From: Burkholderiales bacterium
GTDB lineage: Bacteria > Pseudomonadota > Gammaproteobacteria > Burkholderiales > Burkholderiaceae_E
Direction: 5' to 3'
Assembly: GCA_027487815.1 (NCBI GenBank)
Contig: JAIYCW010000077.1
Coordinates: 1-35,943 of the forward strand
DNA length: 35,943 bases
The translations under genes and the position numbers were made by a program. Below, piece by piece: positions 7,823 to 16,600 of this stretch. The first letter of the stretch is position 1. Every line of letters starts with the position of its first letter. Below the pieces are notes generated by a model, which worked only from the letters and a program-made list of their open reading frames with translations, did not search any database and had not been told where the DNA came from.

Positions 7823-8512
7823 ACACCTATCGCACGCTTTGTTTTTTTGCAGCAAGCGCTGTTTTGTTTGCAGCCAACGTCGCTGCTCAAATAGCCGGAG
7901 GCGTACCCGGTACATCGCTAGGCCCGGGAGGCGTTCCCGGTTCATTGGCACCTACACCATCGACACCGAAGCTGAACGCTATTCTGAGTGGCAAAAACCC
8001 TTGCCCTTCTAATGCCATGTGCGGGGGAACCAATCCCGAGTCGCCCACCTTTCCTACGGGTTTTCCAGGATCCCCTGCGCCAGCAACAGGTGACAGCACC
8101 ACCTTCCCTATCTCTCCAACAACCTCATCTAATGGACAGCGTGTTGCGGTTACAAACGCCTGTGACCAGAAGATTCGCTTCGCTCTTTCCTTTAAGAAAG
8201 ACAGCCAATGGCAAAATGCCGGATGGTGGATCATCGCGCCAGGTCGGACTGCCCTTCTGTCCAGTAAAGCCCATGGAAAAATCCAAACCCCTCACGATGT
8301 CTTCTTTTTCTATGCTGAATCCTCCGGCCATAAATGGGCTGGCAACCAAAAGGAAAAGATCGGAAACACGATCGTGCCGATGATGAAAGTAAACGCCCAG
8401 CGCGATGCCGACGACGACTGGCGCTTAGCCCTTTTCTGTCCCCCGAAGCGCTAGTTCGAGAACCGGACCATCACTGTCCTCTACGAGTCAATAAAGCGCA
8501 GTGCCGCCTAGA
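7616..8512 (+). repeat. tandem duplication, unit 1
   Basis: This 897-bp unit covers the 3' end of the 6929 gene, the whole 7819 gene and its 3' flank, which ends in GTGCCGCCTAG. It is directly followed by unit 2. The two units share long identical blocks but differ strongly in the Pro-rich part of the secreted protein. Confidence 0.9.
7819..8454 (+). CDS. secreted DUF1036-like protein, copy 1
   Basis: This 211-residue protein has a Sec signal peptide (MNTYRTLCFFAASAVLFAAN, cleavage near VAAQ). A Gly/Pro/Ser/Thr-rich linker (about residues 25-105) is followed by a globular domain with VTNACDQKIRFAL, NAGWWIIAPGRT and a terminal LFCPPKR. The pattern Trp-x-x-x-GWW-x-x-x-PG with a closing Phe-Cys resembles DUF1036. 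Function is unknown. It is coupled to the upstream membrane gene by ATGA, so the two proteins probably act together in the envelope. The paralogue at 8716 differs mostly in the linker. Confidence 0.7.
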   Translation: MNTYRTLCFFAASAVLFAANVAAQIAGGVPGTSLGPGGVPGSLAPTPSTPKLNAILSGKNPCPSNAMCGGTNPESPTFPTGFPGSPAPATGDSTTFPISPTTSSNGQRVAVTNACDQKIRFALSFKKDSQWQNAGWWIIAPGRTALLSSKAHGKIQTPHDVFFFYAESSGHKWAGNQKEKIGNTIVPMMKVNAQRDADDDWRLALFCPPKR

Positions 8513-8719
8513 GTTTCCGTCGTGGCTACCGTGGATCACAAACCGATAGAAACAACCTACAGCCTGGATATGGCGCATTGGCGAGGCGTTCTCGCAAAGT
8601 TGATGCCGCCAGACGGCAGCAGGCTTCCAGCCCAAGTGACGCTGTCTTGCATCGAACACCCAAACACTAAGGGTGATCCCGCTTGTGGCTCCACTAAAAG
8701 TAACGTAGGTCCCAAATGA
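8513..8719 (+). pseudogene. 3' fragment of duplicated 6929-type membrane-protein gene
   Basis: The translated frame (VSVVATVDHKPIET to SNVGPK) repeats the last 69 residues of the 6929 gene with several substitutions, but has no membrane segment and no ribosome binding site of its own. It is a by-product of the tandem duplication. Its stop still overlaps the next start (ATGA at 8716-8719), so it could keep translational coupling if translated. Confidence 0.8.
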
Positions 8720-9396
8720 AAATCTATCGCACGCTTTGTTTTTTTGCAGCAAGCTCTGGTTTTTTTACAGCCAACGTCGCTGCTCAAGAACCCGGAGACT
8801 TACCCGGTACAACGCCAGGCCCGGGAGGCGTTCCCGGTTCATTGGCACCTAAACGATCGAAACCGACGTTCAACGCGATTTTGAGTAGCAAAGACCCTTG
8901 CTCTCCTAATTCAATGTGCGGGGCAACCAAACCCCATTTACTCCCTTTTCCTACGCTTACATTTATTCCAATGCACCCTCCTACGACAGGTGCCAGCGCC
9001 ACCTTTCCAATCCCTCTAACAGTCTCATTAGGTGGACAGCCCGTTGCCGTTACAAATGCCTGTCACCAGAAGATTCGCTTCGCTCTCTCGTATATGAAGG
9101 ACAACAAATGGCAAAATGCCGGATGGTGGAACATTACGCCAGGTCGGACTACCGTTTTGTCCAGTAAAGCCCATGGGAAAATCCAAACGCCTCACGATCA
9201 CATTTTTATCTATGCTGCATCCTCTGACCATAAATGGGCGGGCAACCAAATGGAAAAGATCGGAAACACGATCGTGCCGATGATGAAAGTAAACGCCCAG
9301 CGCGATGCCGACGACGACTGGCGCTTAGCCCTTTTCTGTCCCCCCGAAGCGCTAGTTCGAGTATCCGGACCAGCACCGTCCTCTACGAGTCAATAA
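8716..9396 (+). CDS. secreted DUF1036-like protein, copy 2
   Basis: This 226-residue paralogue of the 7819 gene has the same signal peptide plan (MKIYRTLCFFAASSGFFTAN) and the same C-terminal domain (VTNACHQKIRFAL, NAGWWNITPGRT). The linker is strongly diverged. Near the 3' end it has six C residues where copy 1 has five. This shifts the frame past the copy-1 stop and adds a different tail (EALVRVSGPAPSSTSQ) in place of KR. Diverged linker and near-identical 3' end suggest gene conversion or selection on the linker. Confidence 0.7.
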   Translation: MKIYRTLCFFAASSGFFTANVAAQEPGDLPGTTPGPGGVPGSLAPKRSKPTFNAILSSKDPCSPNSMCGATKPHLLPFPTLTFIPMHPPTTGASATFPIPLTVSLGGQPVAVTNACHQKIRFALSYMKDNKWQNAGWWNITPGRTTVLSSKAHGKIQTPHDHIFIYAASSDHKWAGNQMEKIGNTIVPMMKVNAQRDADDDWRLALFCPPEALVRVSGPAPSSTSQ

Positions 9397-9496
9397 AACG
9401 CGGTGCCGCCTAGATGCCCCACTCCATCGCCTGTATTGGCTTGTCGCCCGGTCGCCACGAAGCCACCACGACAATCAACACTGTAGGTCTTGACCC

Positions 9497-10126
9497 ATGA
9501 CGCTTAAGCGCAACGCCTTCCCCAGAAACGCCGTAAAGGACTATGTCACTGAAGTGCGCCCCATGCTTCGCAGCGGTGACATCGTGCTATGCAGTGGCTC
9601 TGGTATTTTCTCCACAATGATTCAGGTGGCCACAGGCAGTATCTGGTCACACGTGGCCTTTGTTTTACGGCTTGATGCTATCGATCGCGTCCTGCTGTTG
9701 GAAAGTGTTGAGCCCATTGGTGTGCGATGCGTGCGCTTATCGAAGTACCTAGACGACTACGGAAACGATGGCAAACCCTATCCGGGGGGCATTGTGGTGG
9801 TGCGTCATGCGGATTTTGCGGCGCAGGTGGATGACAATGCGTTAACGAACCTGAGCCGTTACGCAATCGATCAGTTTGGCTATCCTTACGATGCGGACGA
9901 AATTGCCAAAATTGCCGCCCGGATTTTTGCCGCTAAGTTACCGTTCACTGCCAAGCAAAAACAAAGGATTGCACCGGACCGTGAGTTTATTTGCTCGGAG
10001 TACGTTGTTCGGTGTTATGAAGAAGCCGGTTTGGATATCCAATGGAACCAAGCGGGTTATGTGGCCCCCGCCGATATCGCCGAAGACCCAAGCTTTTCCC
10101 TGGTCGCCGTCTTGCAAAAGCCATAG
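9497..10126 (+). CDS. YiiX-like permuted papain-fold hydrolase
   Basis: This 209-residue protein has the features of the YiiX/YaeF (NlpC/P60-related, circularly permuted) family: SGDIVLCSG near residue 26, the His-bearing WSHVAFVL near residues 50-57, and the Cys-bearing FICSEYVVRCYEEAG near residues 164-178. In this family the His comes before the catalytic Cys, as seen here. Members cleave amide or ester bonds in peptidoglycan or lipids; the substrate is unknown. No signal peptide is evident. The 100 bp upstream holds no operator of the kind found elsewhere in the window. Ribosome binding site weak (GTAGG). Confidence 0.75.
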   Translation: MTLKRNAFPRNAVKDYVTEVRPMLRSGDIVLCSGSGIFSTMIQVATGSIWSHVAFVLRLDAIDRVLLLESVEPIGVRCVRLSKYLDDYGNDGKPYPGGIVVVRHADFAAQVDDNALTNLSRYAIDQFGYPYDADEIAKIAARIFAAKLPFTAKQKQRIAPDREFICSEYVVRCYEEAGLDIQWNQAGYVAPADIAEDPSFSLVAVLQKP

Positions 10127-10165
10127 CTTCTTCCATCAATTGGTATAGCGACAGATCCGACAAGC

Positions 10166-10192
10166 AAAAAGAGCCGGCCCCTAGGGGCCGGC
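10166..10192 (-). terminator. intrinsic terminator of the 35-residue peptide gene
   Basis: GCCGGCCCCTAGGGGCCGGC (10173-10192) is a perfect 20-bp palindrome. On the minus strand it is followed by TC and five T residues (10170-10166). It lies 17 bp past the stop of the small ORF at 10209 and converges on the YiiX-like gene. Confidence 0.8.
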
Positions 10193-10208
10193 AAAGGAAG
10201 CATTCCGT

Positions 10209-10316
10209 TCATTGACATGCCTCGCAGTCGGGATTGTCCATGGCACAGAACTGCGGTTCCGCCTGCGGTGTTGCCACACCGCGGCGACCTGCTTCATAGC
10301 TGAAATCAGCGCTCAT
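10209..10316 (-). CDS. small 35-residue Cys-containing peptide
   Basis: This short ORF begins at ATG 10316 with AGGAGA 8 nt upstream and is followed at once by a perfect terminator, so it has the full layout of a gene. The peptide starts MSADFSYEAGRRGVATPQAE and ends with a segment holding three Cys residues in the order FCAMDNPDCEACQ. The polar leader with a Cys-rich end resembles a modified-peptide precursor or a small metal-binding peptide, but no modifying enzyme is next to it. IS66 inserted 40 bp upstream of the start codon and has probably replaced its promoter. Confidence 0.55.
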   Translation of the reverse strand: MSADFSYEAGRRGVATPQAEPQFCAMDNPDCEACQ

Positions 10317-10355
10317 CGCGGGGTCTCCTGCAACCGCATTCAACTGCCCTAAGCG

Positions 10356-10377
10356 GTAAGCGTCCGGCATTCACACA
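10356..10377 (+). repeat. IS66 left inverted repeat
   Basis: It begins with GTAAGC as is usual for IS66 and matches the right end at 18 of 22 positions. Confidence 0.85.
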
Positions 10378-10446
10378 TTGAATTGCGCTGCTGGGTGGCG
10401 CACTGTACGTACCCGCGTAGTTGAACGCGGGTACGTACAGGGGGTG

Positions 10447-10857
10447 ATGATGAACGAGGTGGTCAGAGAACCAGCGCCCGAAGATACGCGGTTGCGGGTG
10501 GCGGGGTTGGTGATGTCTCGTAAAGCCGATGGCCGGGCCAATTACTCCAAGCCGAGCAAGGCAGCGCTGGTCGAGATGGTACGCAGCGCAGTGGCATCGC
10601 GGCCAGTGTTGGCCCGAGCCAATGGCATCAACGCCAACATGTTGGCCAAGTGGGTAAAAGACAGCTCGAGGAGTCGGGTCGCCAAGCGCGCTGCCGCTAA
10701 ACCCAAACTGATGCCGGTGGTGGTTGGCCAATCGGCAGCCAAGCCCGCTGTGGTGCTGCAGCCGGTGCCGTGCGAAGTGGTGTTGGTGCGCGGCACGCTG
10801 CGCATGAGCCTGGATGCGCAGGGCTTGCGTCAAGTGATTGATGCGCTGAGCCGCTAG
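10447..10857 (+). CDS. tnpA: IS66 accessory protein TnpA
   Basis: I chose ATG 10447 (136 residues), which follows a purine-rich AGGGGG; the open frame reaches back to 10378. The protein has the helix-turn-helix typical of IS66 OrfA ([19 protein letters not shown]) and a basic Ala/Lys/Val-rich C-terminal half. It is needed with TnpB for transposition in the well-studied IS66 members. The next gene follows after 5 bp. Confidence 0.85.
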   Translation: MMNEVVREPAPEDTRLRVAGLVMSRKADGRANYSKPSKAALVEMVRSAVASRPVLARANGINANMLAKWVKDSSRSRVAKRAAAKPKLMPVVVGQSAAKPAVVLQPVPCEVVLVRGTLRMSLDAQGLRQVIDALSR

Positions 10858-10862
10858 CGTTC

Positions 10863-11222
10863 ATGCATCAAGCGCTGGCTACGGTGCCGCCCGGCACGCG
10901 GGTGTGGGTGGCTGCGGGCTTTACCGATATGAGAAAGGGCTTCAATGGCCTATCGGCCATTGCGCAGCTCGGGCTGCAGGCCGATCCCTACAGCGGGCAC
11001 GTGTTCGTGTTCCGGGGCAAGCGCGGTGACCTCATCAAGCTGCTGTGGTGGAGCGGCGATGGGATGAACCTGTATGCCAAGCGCTTGGAGCGGGGCCGCT
11101 TCGTGTGGCCCCAGGCCCTGGCCGGTGCGGTGCATTTGAGTGCGGCGCAGCTGTCGATGCTGTTGGAGGGGATCGACTGGCGGGCGCCGCAGCGCAGCTT
11201 TACGCCGAGCCTGGCGGTGTAG
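10863..11222 (+). CDS. tnpB: IS66 accessory protein TnpB
   Basis: This 119-residue protein has the full IS66 Orf2 signature: [37 protein letters not shown] and [14 protein letters not shown]. It is the usual full length and appears intact. It is encoded between tnpA and tnpC in the standard order. Confidence 0.95.
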   Translation: MHQALATVPPGTRVWVAAGFTDMRKGFNGLSAIAQLGLQADPYSGHVFVFRGKRGDLIKLLWWSGDGMNLYAKRLERGRFVWPQALAGAVHLSAAQLSMLLEGIDWRAPQRSFTPSLAV

Positions 11223-11281
11223 AAATCAGGACGATGGCAGCGCTGCGTTGCAGTGCTGCCATGCAGGAGTGACGTGGCGCC

Positions 11282-13000
11282 ATGGCATCGGTACAGTCAT
11301 GTTCCATGCCCGCTCGCGTGATCACTAAAAAACATCAGCCTCTGCCCACCGATGTGGCGCTGTTGCAGGCGATGGTGCTGGAGCGCGATGCCAAAGCGAT
11401 CGAGCACGAAACGTTGCTCGCCAAACGCGATGCGCAGTTGCAAGCTGCCGCAGATATGTTGGCACAACGCCAAGGCGAAGTGCTGCACCTGAGCACCTGG
11501 GTGGAGAAGCTCAAGCTGCAGATCGCGCTACTGAAGCGGCTGCGCTTCGGGCGATCGAGCGAGCAGCTTGATGCCGAGATTACCCAGCTCGAACTCATCG
11601 TCGATGAGCTCTCCACCGAGCAGGCGGTGCATGAGGCCAAAGCCACCCCCGAAACGACAGCATCGGTTGATATCGGGACGGCGCAAGAGCCCGCTGCTGA
11701 TCGCAGCCGCAAGTTGCTGGCCGAGCACTTGCCGCGCGACCCTGTGGTGCACGCGGCGGCGTGCACCTGTCCGGCCTGTGGCAGTGATCGGCTGCGCTGG
11801 GTGGGCGAAGACGTGAGCGAGCAGCTGGAGTTCGTGCCGGAGCACTTCAAGGTGATCCGCCATGTGCGGCCCAAGTACAGCTGCCTGGGGTGCCAGACGA
11901 TGGTGCAGGCACCCGCACCGAGCCGGCCGATCGCCAAATCACCGGTGGGCCCCGGGTTGCTGGCCCATGTGCTGGTGAGCAAGTACGCCGATCACTTGCC
12001 GCTGTATCGCCAAAGTGAAATCTATGCCCGCCAGGGCGTGGAGCTGGCCCGCTCGACGCTCGCCGACTGGGTGGGTGGTGCCAGTGTGCTGCTGCAGCCT
12101 CTCGTGGAGCAATTGCAGCGCCACGTGCTTAGCGGCACCAAAGTGCACGCCGATGACACACCGGTGCCGGTCCTGCAGCCCGGGCGCAAGACCACCAAGC
12201 AAGGCCGGCTGTGGGGCTATGTGCGCGATGATCGGGCCAGTGGGGATGCCACAGCGCCCGCGGTGTGGTTCACCTACACCGGTGATCGCAAGGGCATCCA
12301 CCCGCAGCAGCACCTGAAGGACTTCGTGGGGATCGTGCAGGCCGATGGCTATGCGGACTATGCAGAACTGTTCAGAAACACGAAAGACGGCATGCCCCCA
12401 AAAGCCATCGAAGCGGCCTGCTGGGCGCACGCCCGGCGCAAGTTCTACGAACTGCATCAGGCCACCGGCTCGCCGCAAGCCCTACACGCCCTCACCACCA
12501 TCCAGGCGCTCTACGCGATCGAGGCCGAGGTGCGTGGATCGTCAGCAGAACAGCGATGGCGTGCGCGCCAGGCGCACGCCATGCCGATCCTGAAGGCTCA
12601 CAAGGACTGGCTCACCAACACGCTGGCGCAAAGCGGCAAAAAATCTGCGCTGGGCCAATCGATCCACTACAGTCTGGTGCGCTGGGAGGCGCTGGCGCGC
12701 TATGCCGAAGACGGACGTATCGAGATGGACAACAACATCGTGGAGCGTGAGATCCGGCCCATCGCGCTGGGCAAGAAGAACTGGATGTTCGCAGGGTCGG
12801 ACGCGGGCGGAGAACGGACCGCGGCAATGTACAGCCTGCTGAACACGGCGAAACTCAACGGCCTGAACCCCGAGGCTTACCTGCGCCATGTGCTCGAGCG
12901 CATCGCCGACACCAAGATCACGCAGCTCGAGAGCCTACTGCCCTGGAACGTGGCCCCGATGCTGGCGCAAGAAAAACAGCAGGCCCTGCAGGCCGCTTGA
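11282..13000 (+). CDS. tnpC: IS66 transposase TnpC (DDE)
   Basis: This 572-residue protein starts with a coiled-coil region (about residues 20-110, LEELKLQ-type heptads), then a Cys4 zinc-finger-like motif (CTCPACG and CLGC, about 160-210). The catalytic domain has Asp in HADDTPVPVL, Asp in QADGYADYAEL and Glu in DNNIVEREIRP, the expected IS66 DDE residues. The C-terminal SAMYSLL-type tail (AAMYSLLNTAKLNGLNPEAY) is present. It appears full length and intact. The start may be ATG 11282 or ATG 11306. Confidence 0.93.
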   Translation: MASVQSCSMPARVITKKHQPLPTDVALLQAMVLERDAKAIEHETLLAKRDAQLQAAADMLAQRQGEVLHLSTWVEKLKLQIALLKRLRFGRSSEQLDAEITQLELIVDELSTEQAVHEAKATPETTASVDIGTAQEPAADRSRKLLAEHLPRDPVVHAAACTCPACGSDRLRWVGEDVSEQLEFVPEHFKVIRHVRPKYSCLGCQTMVQAPAPSRPIAKSPVGPGLLAHVLVSKYADHLPLYRQSEIYARQGVELARSTLADWVGGASVLLQPLVEQLQRHVLSGTKVHADDTPVPVLQPGRKTTKQGRLWGYVRDDRASGDATAPAVWFTYTGDRKGIHPQQHLKDFVGIVQADGYADYAELFRNTKDGMPPKAIEAACWAHARRKFYELHQATGSPQALHALTTIQALYAIEAEVRGSSAEQRWRARQAHAMPILKAHKDWLTNTLAQSGKKSALGQSIHYSLVRWEALARYAEDGRIEMDNNIVEREIRPIALGKKNWMFAGSDAGGERTAAMYSLLNTAKLNGLNPEAYLRHVLERIADTKITQLESLLPWNVAPMLAQEKQQALQAA

Positions 13001-13016
13001 TCGGTTCAACCGTCAA

Positions 13017-13038
13017 GGTGTGAAAACCGGACGGTTAC
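13017..13038 (-). repeat. IS66 right inverted repeat
   Basis: Read on the minus strand this is GTAACCGTCCGGTTTTCACA plus CC, the partner of the left end at 10356. It ends 17-38 bp after the tnpC stop. Confidence 0.85.
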
Positions 13039-13160
13039 TGCAAATGGGCGATGCGCTCATCGCCGCCACCGCGCTTGATCACTGGCTACCGGTGCTCACC
13101 ACCAACGTCAAGCACTTCGGCGCGGTTCAGGGGTTGAAGGTCGAGGCGTTCAATCCCTGA
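13039..13160 (+). pseudogene. 3' remnant of a VapC-type PIN-domain toxin gene
   Basis: Directly after the IS66 right end, the frame MGDALIAATALDHWLPVLTT followed by NVKHFGAVQGLKVEAFNP is the C-terminal third of a PIN-domain ribonuclease: the conserved DALIAATA helix, the TxN-x-x-HF motif, and the usual final Pro. The N-terminal part with the first catalytic Asp is missing, and so is any vapB antitoxin gene. The gene was cut by the insertion and the rest was lost. Confidence 0.8.
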
Positions 13161-13174
13161 CGGCGCAGCCCCCA

Positions 13175-13201
13175 GGGGTTCAGATTAAAGACCTGACCCC
13201 G
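13175..13201. other. imperfect inverted repeat
   Basis: GGGGTTCAG and CCTGACCCC form an imperfect hairpin around ATTAAAGA between the vapC remnant and the convergent gene at 13256. There is no T-run. It could be a weak bidirectional stop or a repeat remnant. Confidence 0.25.
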
Positions 13202-13255
13202 AGGCTTCGCGATCGCCAGGCACCAGGCGCCTTGCGCGCTGCCGAGCCGGCCGCA

Positions 13256-13612
13256 TCAACAGACGCGCCCTTTTATCGTCGCACCAGTCGTCAGCAGAAC
13301 ACCGACAGTGCATTGATAAACACCGGCAGCACTCTTTGAGCACTCAAGACCCCCAGCAGATTTGGTCTGAAGGTCGCCGCTGCACTTGTCCGTCCTCGCG
13401 GGGGATGCCATCGTGTCAAAGATCTCCTTCGCACCCTGGCCATGAATCGAGAGAAGAACTCGGTCTTTCTTCTCATCGGTTGGCGGATCAAGAAGTGTCT
13501 TCGAGCTGATCGCGTATTGGCCCTCAAGCTTCTTGAAGTCCTGAGCCATCAGGGACGGCCCAAGCGCAATAGCGACTACAACGAGCAAGAGGCGAAGTGG
13601 TCTTTTCATCAT
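13256..13612 (-). CDS. small exported protein, candidate immunity protein of the RHS peptidase toxin
   Basis: This 118-residue protein has a Sec signal peptide (MMKRPLRLLLVVVAIALGPS, cleavage near LMAQ). The mature part has about 95 residues with four Cys (KCSGDL, LECSK, YQCTVG and the last residue), probably two disulfides in the periplasm. Its start overlaps the stop of the RHS gene (ATGA at 13609-13612), so it is translationally coupled. Polymorphic toxins usually have the immunity gene directly downstream, and a periplasmic inhibitor is what a peptidoglycan-cutting toxin would require. I do not recognise the family; the immunity role is an inference from position and location. Confidence 0.65.
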   Translation of the reverse strand: MMKRPLRLLLVVVAIALGPSLMAQDFKKLEGQYAISSKTLLDPPTDEKKDRVLLSIHGQGAKEIFDTMASPARTDKCSGDLQTKSAGGLECSKSAAGVYQCTVGVLLTTGATIKGRVC

Positions 13613-16600
13613 CCGGGTGGTTTGACTTTGACGTGCAGGTGATTGTCATGCCCCTTGTATGGCGTGACGCCTTTGATGTTCGGGTCGTTGAAGAGAATCC
13701 GGTCAACTTGTCCCGTTGCGCGAAGCGTGTCAACAAGTCGTTGCGTCGCAGCTCGGTCATATGCAGCATCGCGCCAAGTGACCGGCGCCTGTGCTCCATC
13801 TGTTCGCAGTGGTCGAACATCAAACTCCAAACCCTGCTGATGAGTGCCATGCGGAGGGAACGGGCCTCCACCCTCCAAGCTAATATTGCCGATGCCAATT
13901 GACCTTGAATCGATTGCGCCCCATGCGAATTCAACCTCAAAGATCACACTTAGTGCACCAGCTTGCGCGTACTGCCCGGCGCCATTACCAGGCGTTCCGT
14001 ATCGGTAGTAGCTCGATTCAGGATTGTTCGGAAGCATCCAGCACTTGTGCGCTACGCAATTAAAGAGGTACCCATAAGCCGCCGTCATCGCCCCATTCGC
14101 AAACTTCCCGCCCGTGATTGCCGAAGCCGTGCCACCAGACACCACAGCAATGGTGAAGTGGACTGGTACATTGCCCTTCAAAAAGTCCCGGGTCTCGATC
14201 GTGACCATTTTGGAGAACACTTGGGATACCGCACCGCGCGCGCACCCCTCGGCTCCACCGCCGCCCAAAGCACCGCTCACACAGCCCGCTGCTGCATGCA
14301 TCGCCATCTGCCCTCCAATGTTGCCCGCTGCGCCAAGCGCACCCGCAAACCCAAACATACCACCGGTCAATGCGCCTGTGGCCGCTGACTTAAAGTCTCC
14401 ACCGCTAGCGACGAGGCTACCTGTAAAGCCCCCAAGGGCTCCGGCTGTGACCAAGCTACCCGCAGTATACGCGCTAGGGACGACTGAGATCCCTACTGCA
14501 GCTGCACCGCTTCCCGCAGCCGCAACACCGTAGTTCATGAGGTACCACTGCTGCGTCAGAAGCCCGATGGCAAGCCCCGCAATGATGTTGCCCCACTTCG
14601 GCTTATACCCACTCGGATCCCAACGGTTCAGCGGATCGTTGTACACATACGAATACCGGCTGTAGGCCTGCAGATTGTTTGGATGCGGAATCGTCGGGTC
14701 CGCGCTGATCATGCGCGCCAGCTGCGGGTCGTACAAGCGTCCGTTCATGTGCACAATGCCCACGTTATCGAGCATCTCGTGCCCGGTGTAGCCCCGATCC
14801 ACCTCCGAGCTGATCGGGTCTACCAGAGCTGTACCGCTGGCATTTCGGCGGGCCCCCCAAGCGTCATACCCAAACCGGTTGCGGACGCCCCCCGTCCAAG
14901 TGGTGACGGTAGTGACGGAACCCAAGTGATCGTGGTGCATAACCCGCCAATACCTCTCCCCCGCTGAGTTGTCGATCAGCATCGCGCGCGCTTTGCCTTC
15001 TGCCTGCACATATAGGCGTGCCTCCCACGCACACCCAGTCATGACCTGCTTTTTGCAGAAGTCTGTAATCGGCGCCTCCAGCTCCATCCCACTCGACAAC
15101 GAATACAACGTCAGCCTGGTAGGGCTTTCCTGGACGATGCGCTCCTGGTCCGGGCCGTAATGGAACTTATCCGTTGCCCCATACCGGCTGATCTCGCTGA
15201 CATGGTTGGCGGCAGTCCACGACACATTTAAGCCACCACCGGTCAAGATGTTCCCGTTGGCATCATAGGTATAGATCGGGTTGCTTGCCCCGCCGGCGCT
15301 ACCTACAATGCTGGCCAGCTTGTGCGTGCCAGTGGTGTAGTTGTATGTGCCGACACCGGTTTTGCTGGTGATATCACCCGCATCGTTGTAGGTCACGCTT
15401 GTGGATGTGCCGCCGCTTATGGTGGCGGTAGAAATACGACCCGCCAGGTCATAGGTGAAATTCTCGACATGCTGATTTTCAGCCGCATTGTCAGCCGAGA
15501 TCCAGCCGCGCTGCGTGATCTGATCGAGCTGGTTGTACACGAGCGTATCGCGCTGCAAGAACGAACCTTTGTAGCTGGTCTCGATTTTGGTGACTCGCTG
15601 GAAACCGTCGAGCGTCAAGTTGCGCAAAATAAAGTCACTAGTTGAACTCGCCGCATCACCCGCCACTACGAAACTCACGCTCTGACCAGATGCAGCGCGA
15701 AGCCGTGATTGCCAAACCGTCACAGTACTCGCTGGCGTTCCAGGGATTGCCGGTAGGTTCGCCCATACTCGATTTACAGTTCCATCGCTCGGATGGTATT
15801 GGTAACTCAAGCTAACGGGTTGCCCCCCTGGACGAGTCGGCAACACTTTAGATAGCAGCCTGCTGGAGCCGGCTTCATAACTAAAAGCTGTTTGCAAGAC
15901 TGGCTTGCTGTTCCCAACGGGATCGAAGCGCTGACGCTCAGTGATCAACCTACCCAAGTTGTCGTAGCATACTTGCCGATCAAAGTCTGCACCGGTGGCA
16001 TTTGGCGCTTGTGTCCATGCGCGAGTGAGCTTGCCAATGACCTTGCCCGTCGTACAACCAGAGCCCGTCAGCACATCGTATTGCCAAAAGCTGACCTGAT
16101 CTGCCTGGGTTTTTTGTACCATCCGATTCAAGTTATCGAAAACCATCTCGGTGGTCCGCAAATTGGCATCGACCTGCCGCTTCAAGCGACCCATGACATC
16201 GTAGTCGTACGTCCAGGTCCCCATGTCGGGGTCAACCATCGACCTCTTGCGCCCTCGGACATCGTAGTTGATGATCGTGACCACACCGGCGGCCTGTGTC
16301 CTCACAAGGTCACCCTTTGGCCCATAGAACTGCCAAAGCTCTTTGCCCATGCCATCCACGGTACGCTCGGGTTTCCCAATAGCGTTGAGGGTCACACTTG
16401 AGACTCGTTGATCCGCCGCCAGAGTTGTCGGATACTCAGTTGTGGTCGTGGTTAACCCGGAGTAACTCGTGGTGCTCACAGTGTAGATTTGAGAAACGGA
16501 TCCGAGGCCTGAGGCAAGTCCCCGTTGCAGAGCCGTCACTCTGCCCATTGCGTCATAGTTCATAAGGGTGACCGGAACTTGGCCACCAAACCATCGCGGT

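Larger units (their letters stand above)
8513..9414 (+). repeat. tandem duplication, unit 2
   Basis: This is the second copy (about 902 bp) of 7616-8512. The junction at 8513 falls inside what was the membrane-protein gene, so that gene is reduced to its 3' part here while the secreted-protein gene is complete. The last 110 bp or so of the secreted-protein gene are almost identical to unit 1. Confidence 0.9.
10356..13038 (+). mobile_element. IS66-family insertion sequence, complete
   Basis: The element is 2683 bp, the usual IS66 size, with tnpA, tnpB and tnpC in order. Terminal inverted repeats are visible: left GTAAGCGTCCGGCATTCACA (10356 on), right GTAACCGTCCGGTTTTCACA (from 13038, minus strand), 17 of these 20 positions matching. 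The 8 bp on each side differ (CCTAAGCG and TGCAAATG), so there is no target duplication. The right flank is a vapC stump whose 5' part is not on the left, which points to a deletion or recombination next to the element. Confidence 0.9.

Noticed and set aside
8450-9396. C5/C6 frame difference as a sequencing error
   Set aside because: Cannot be decided from sequence alone; both versions give plausible ends, so both genes are kept as read.
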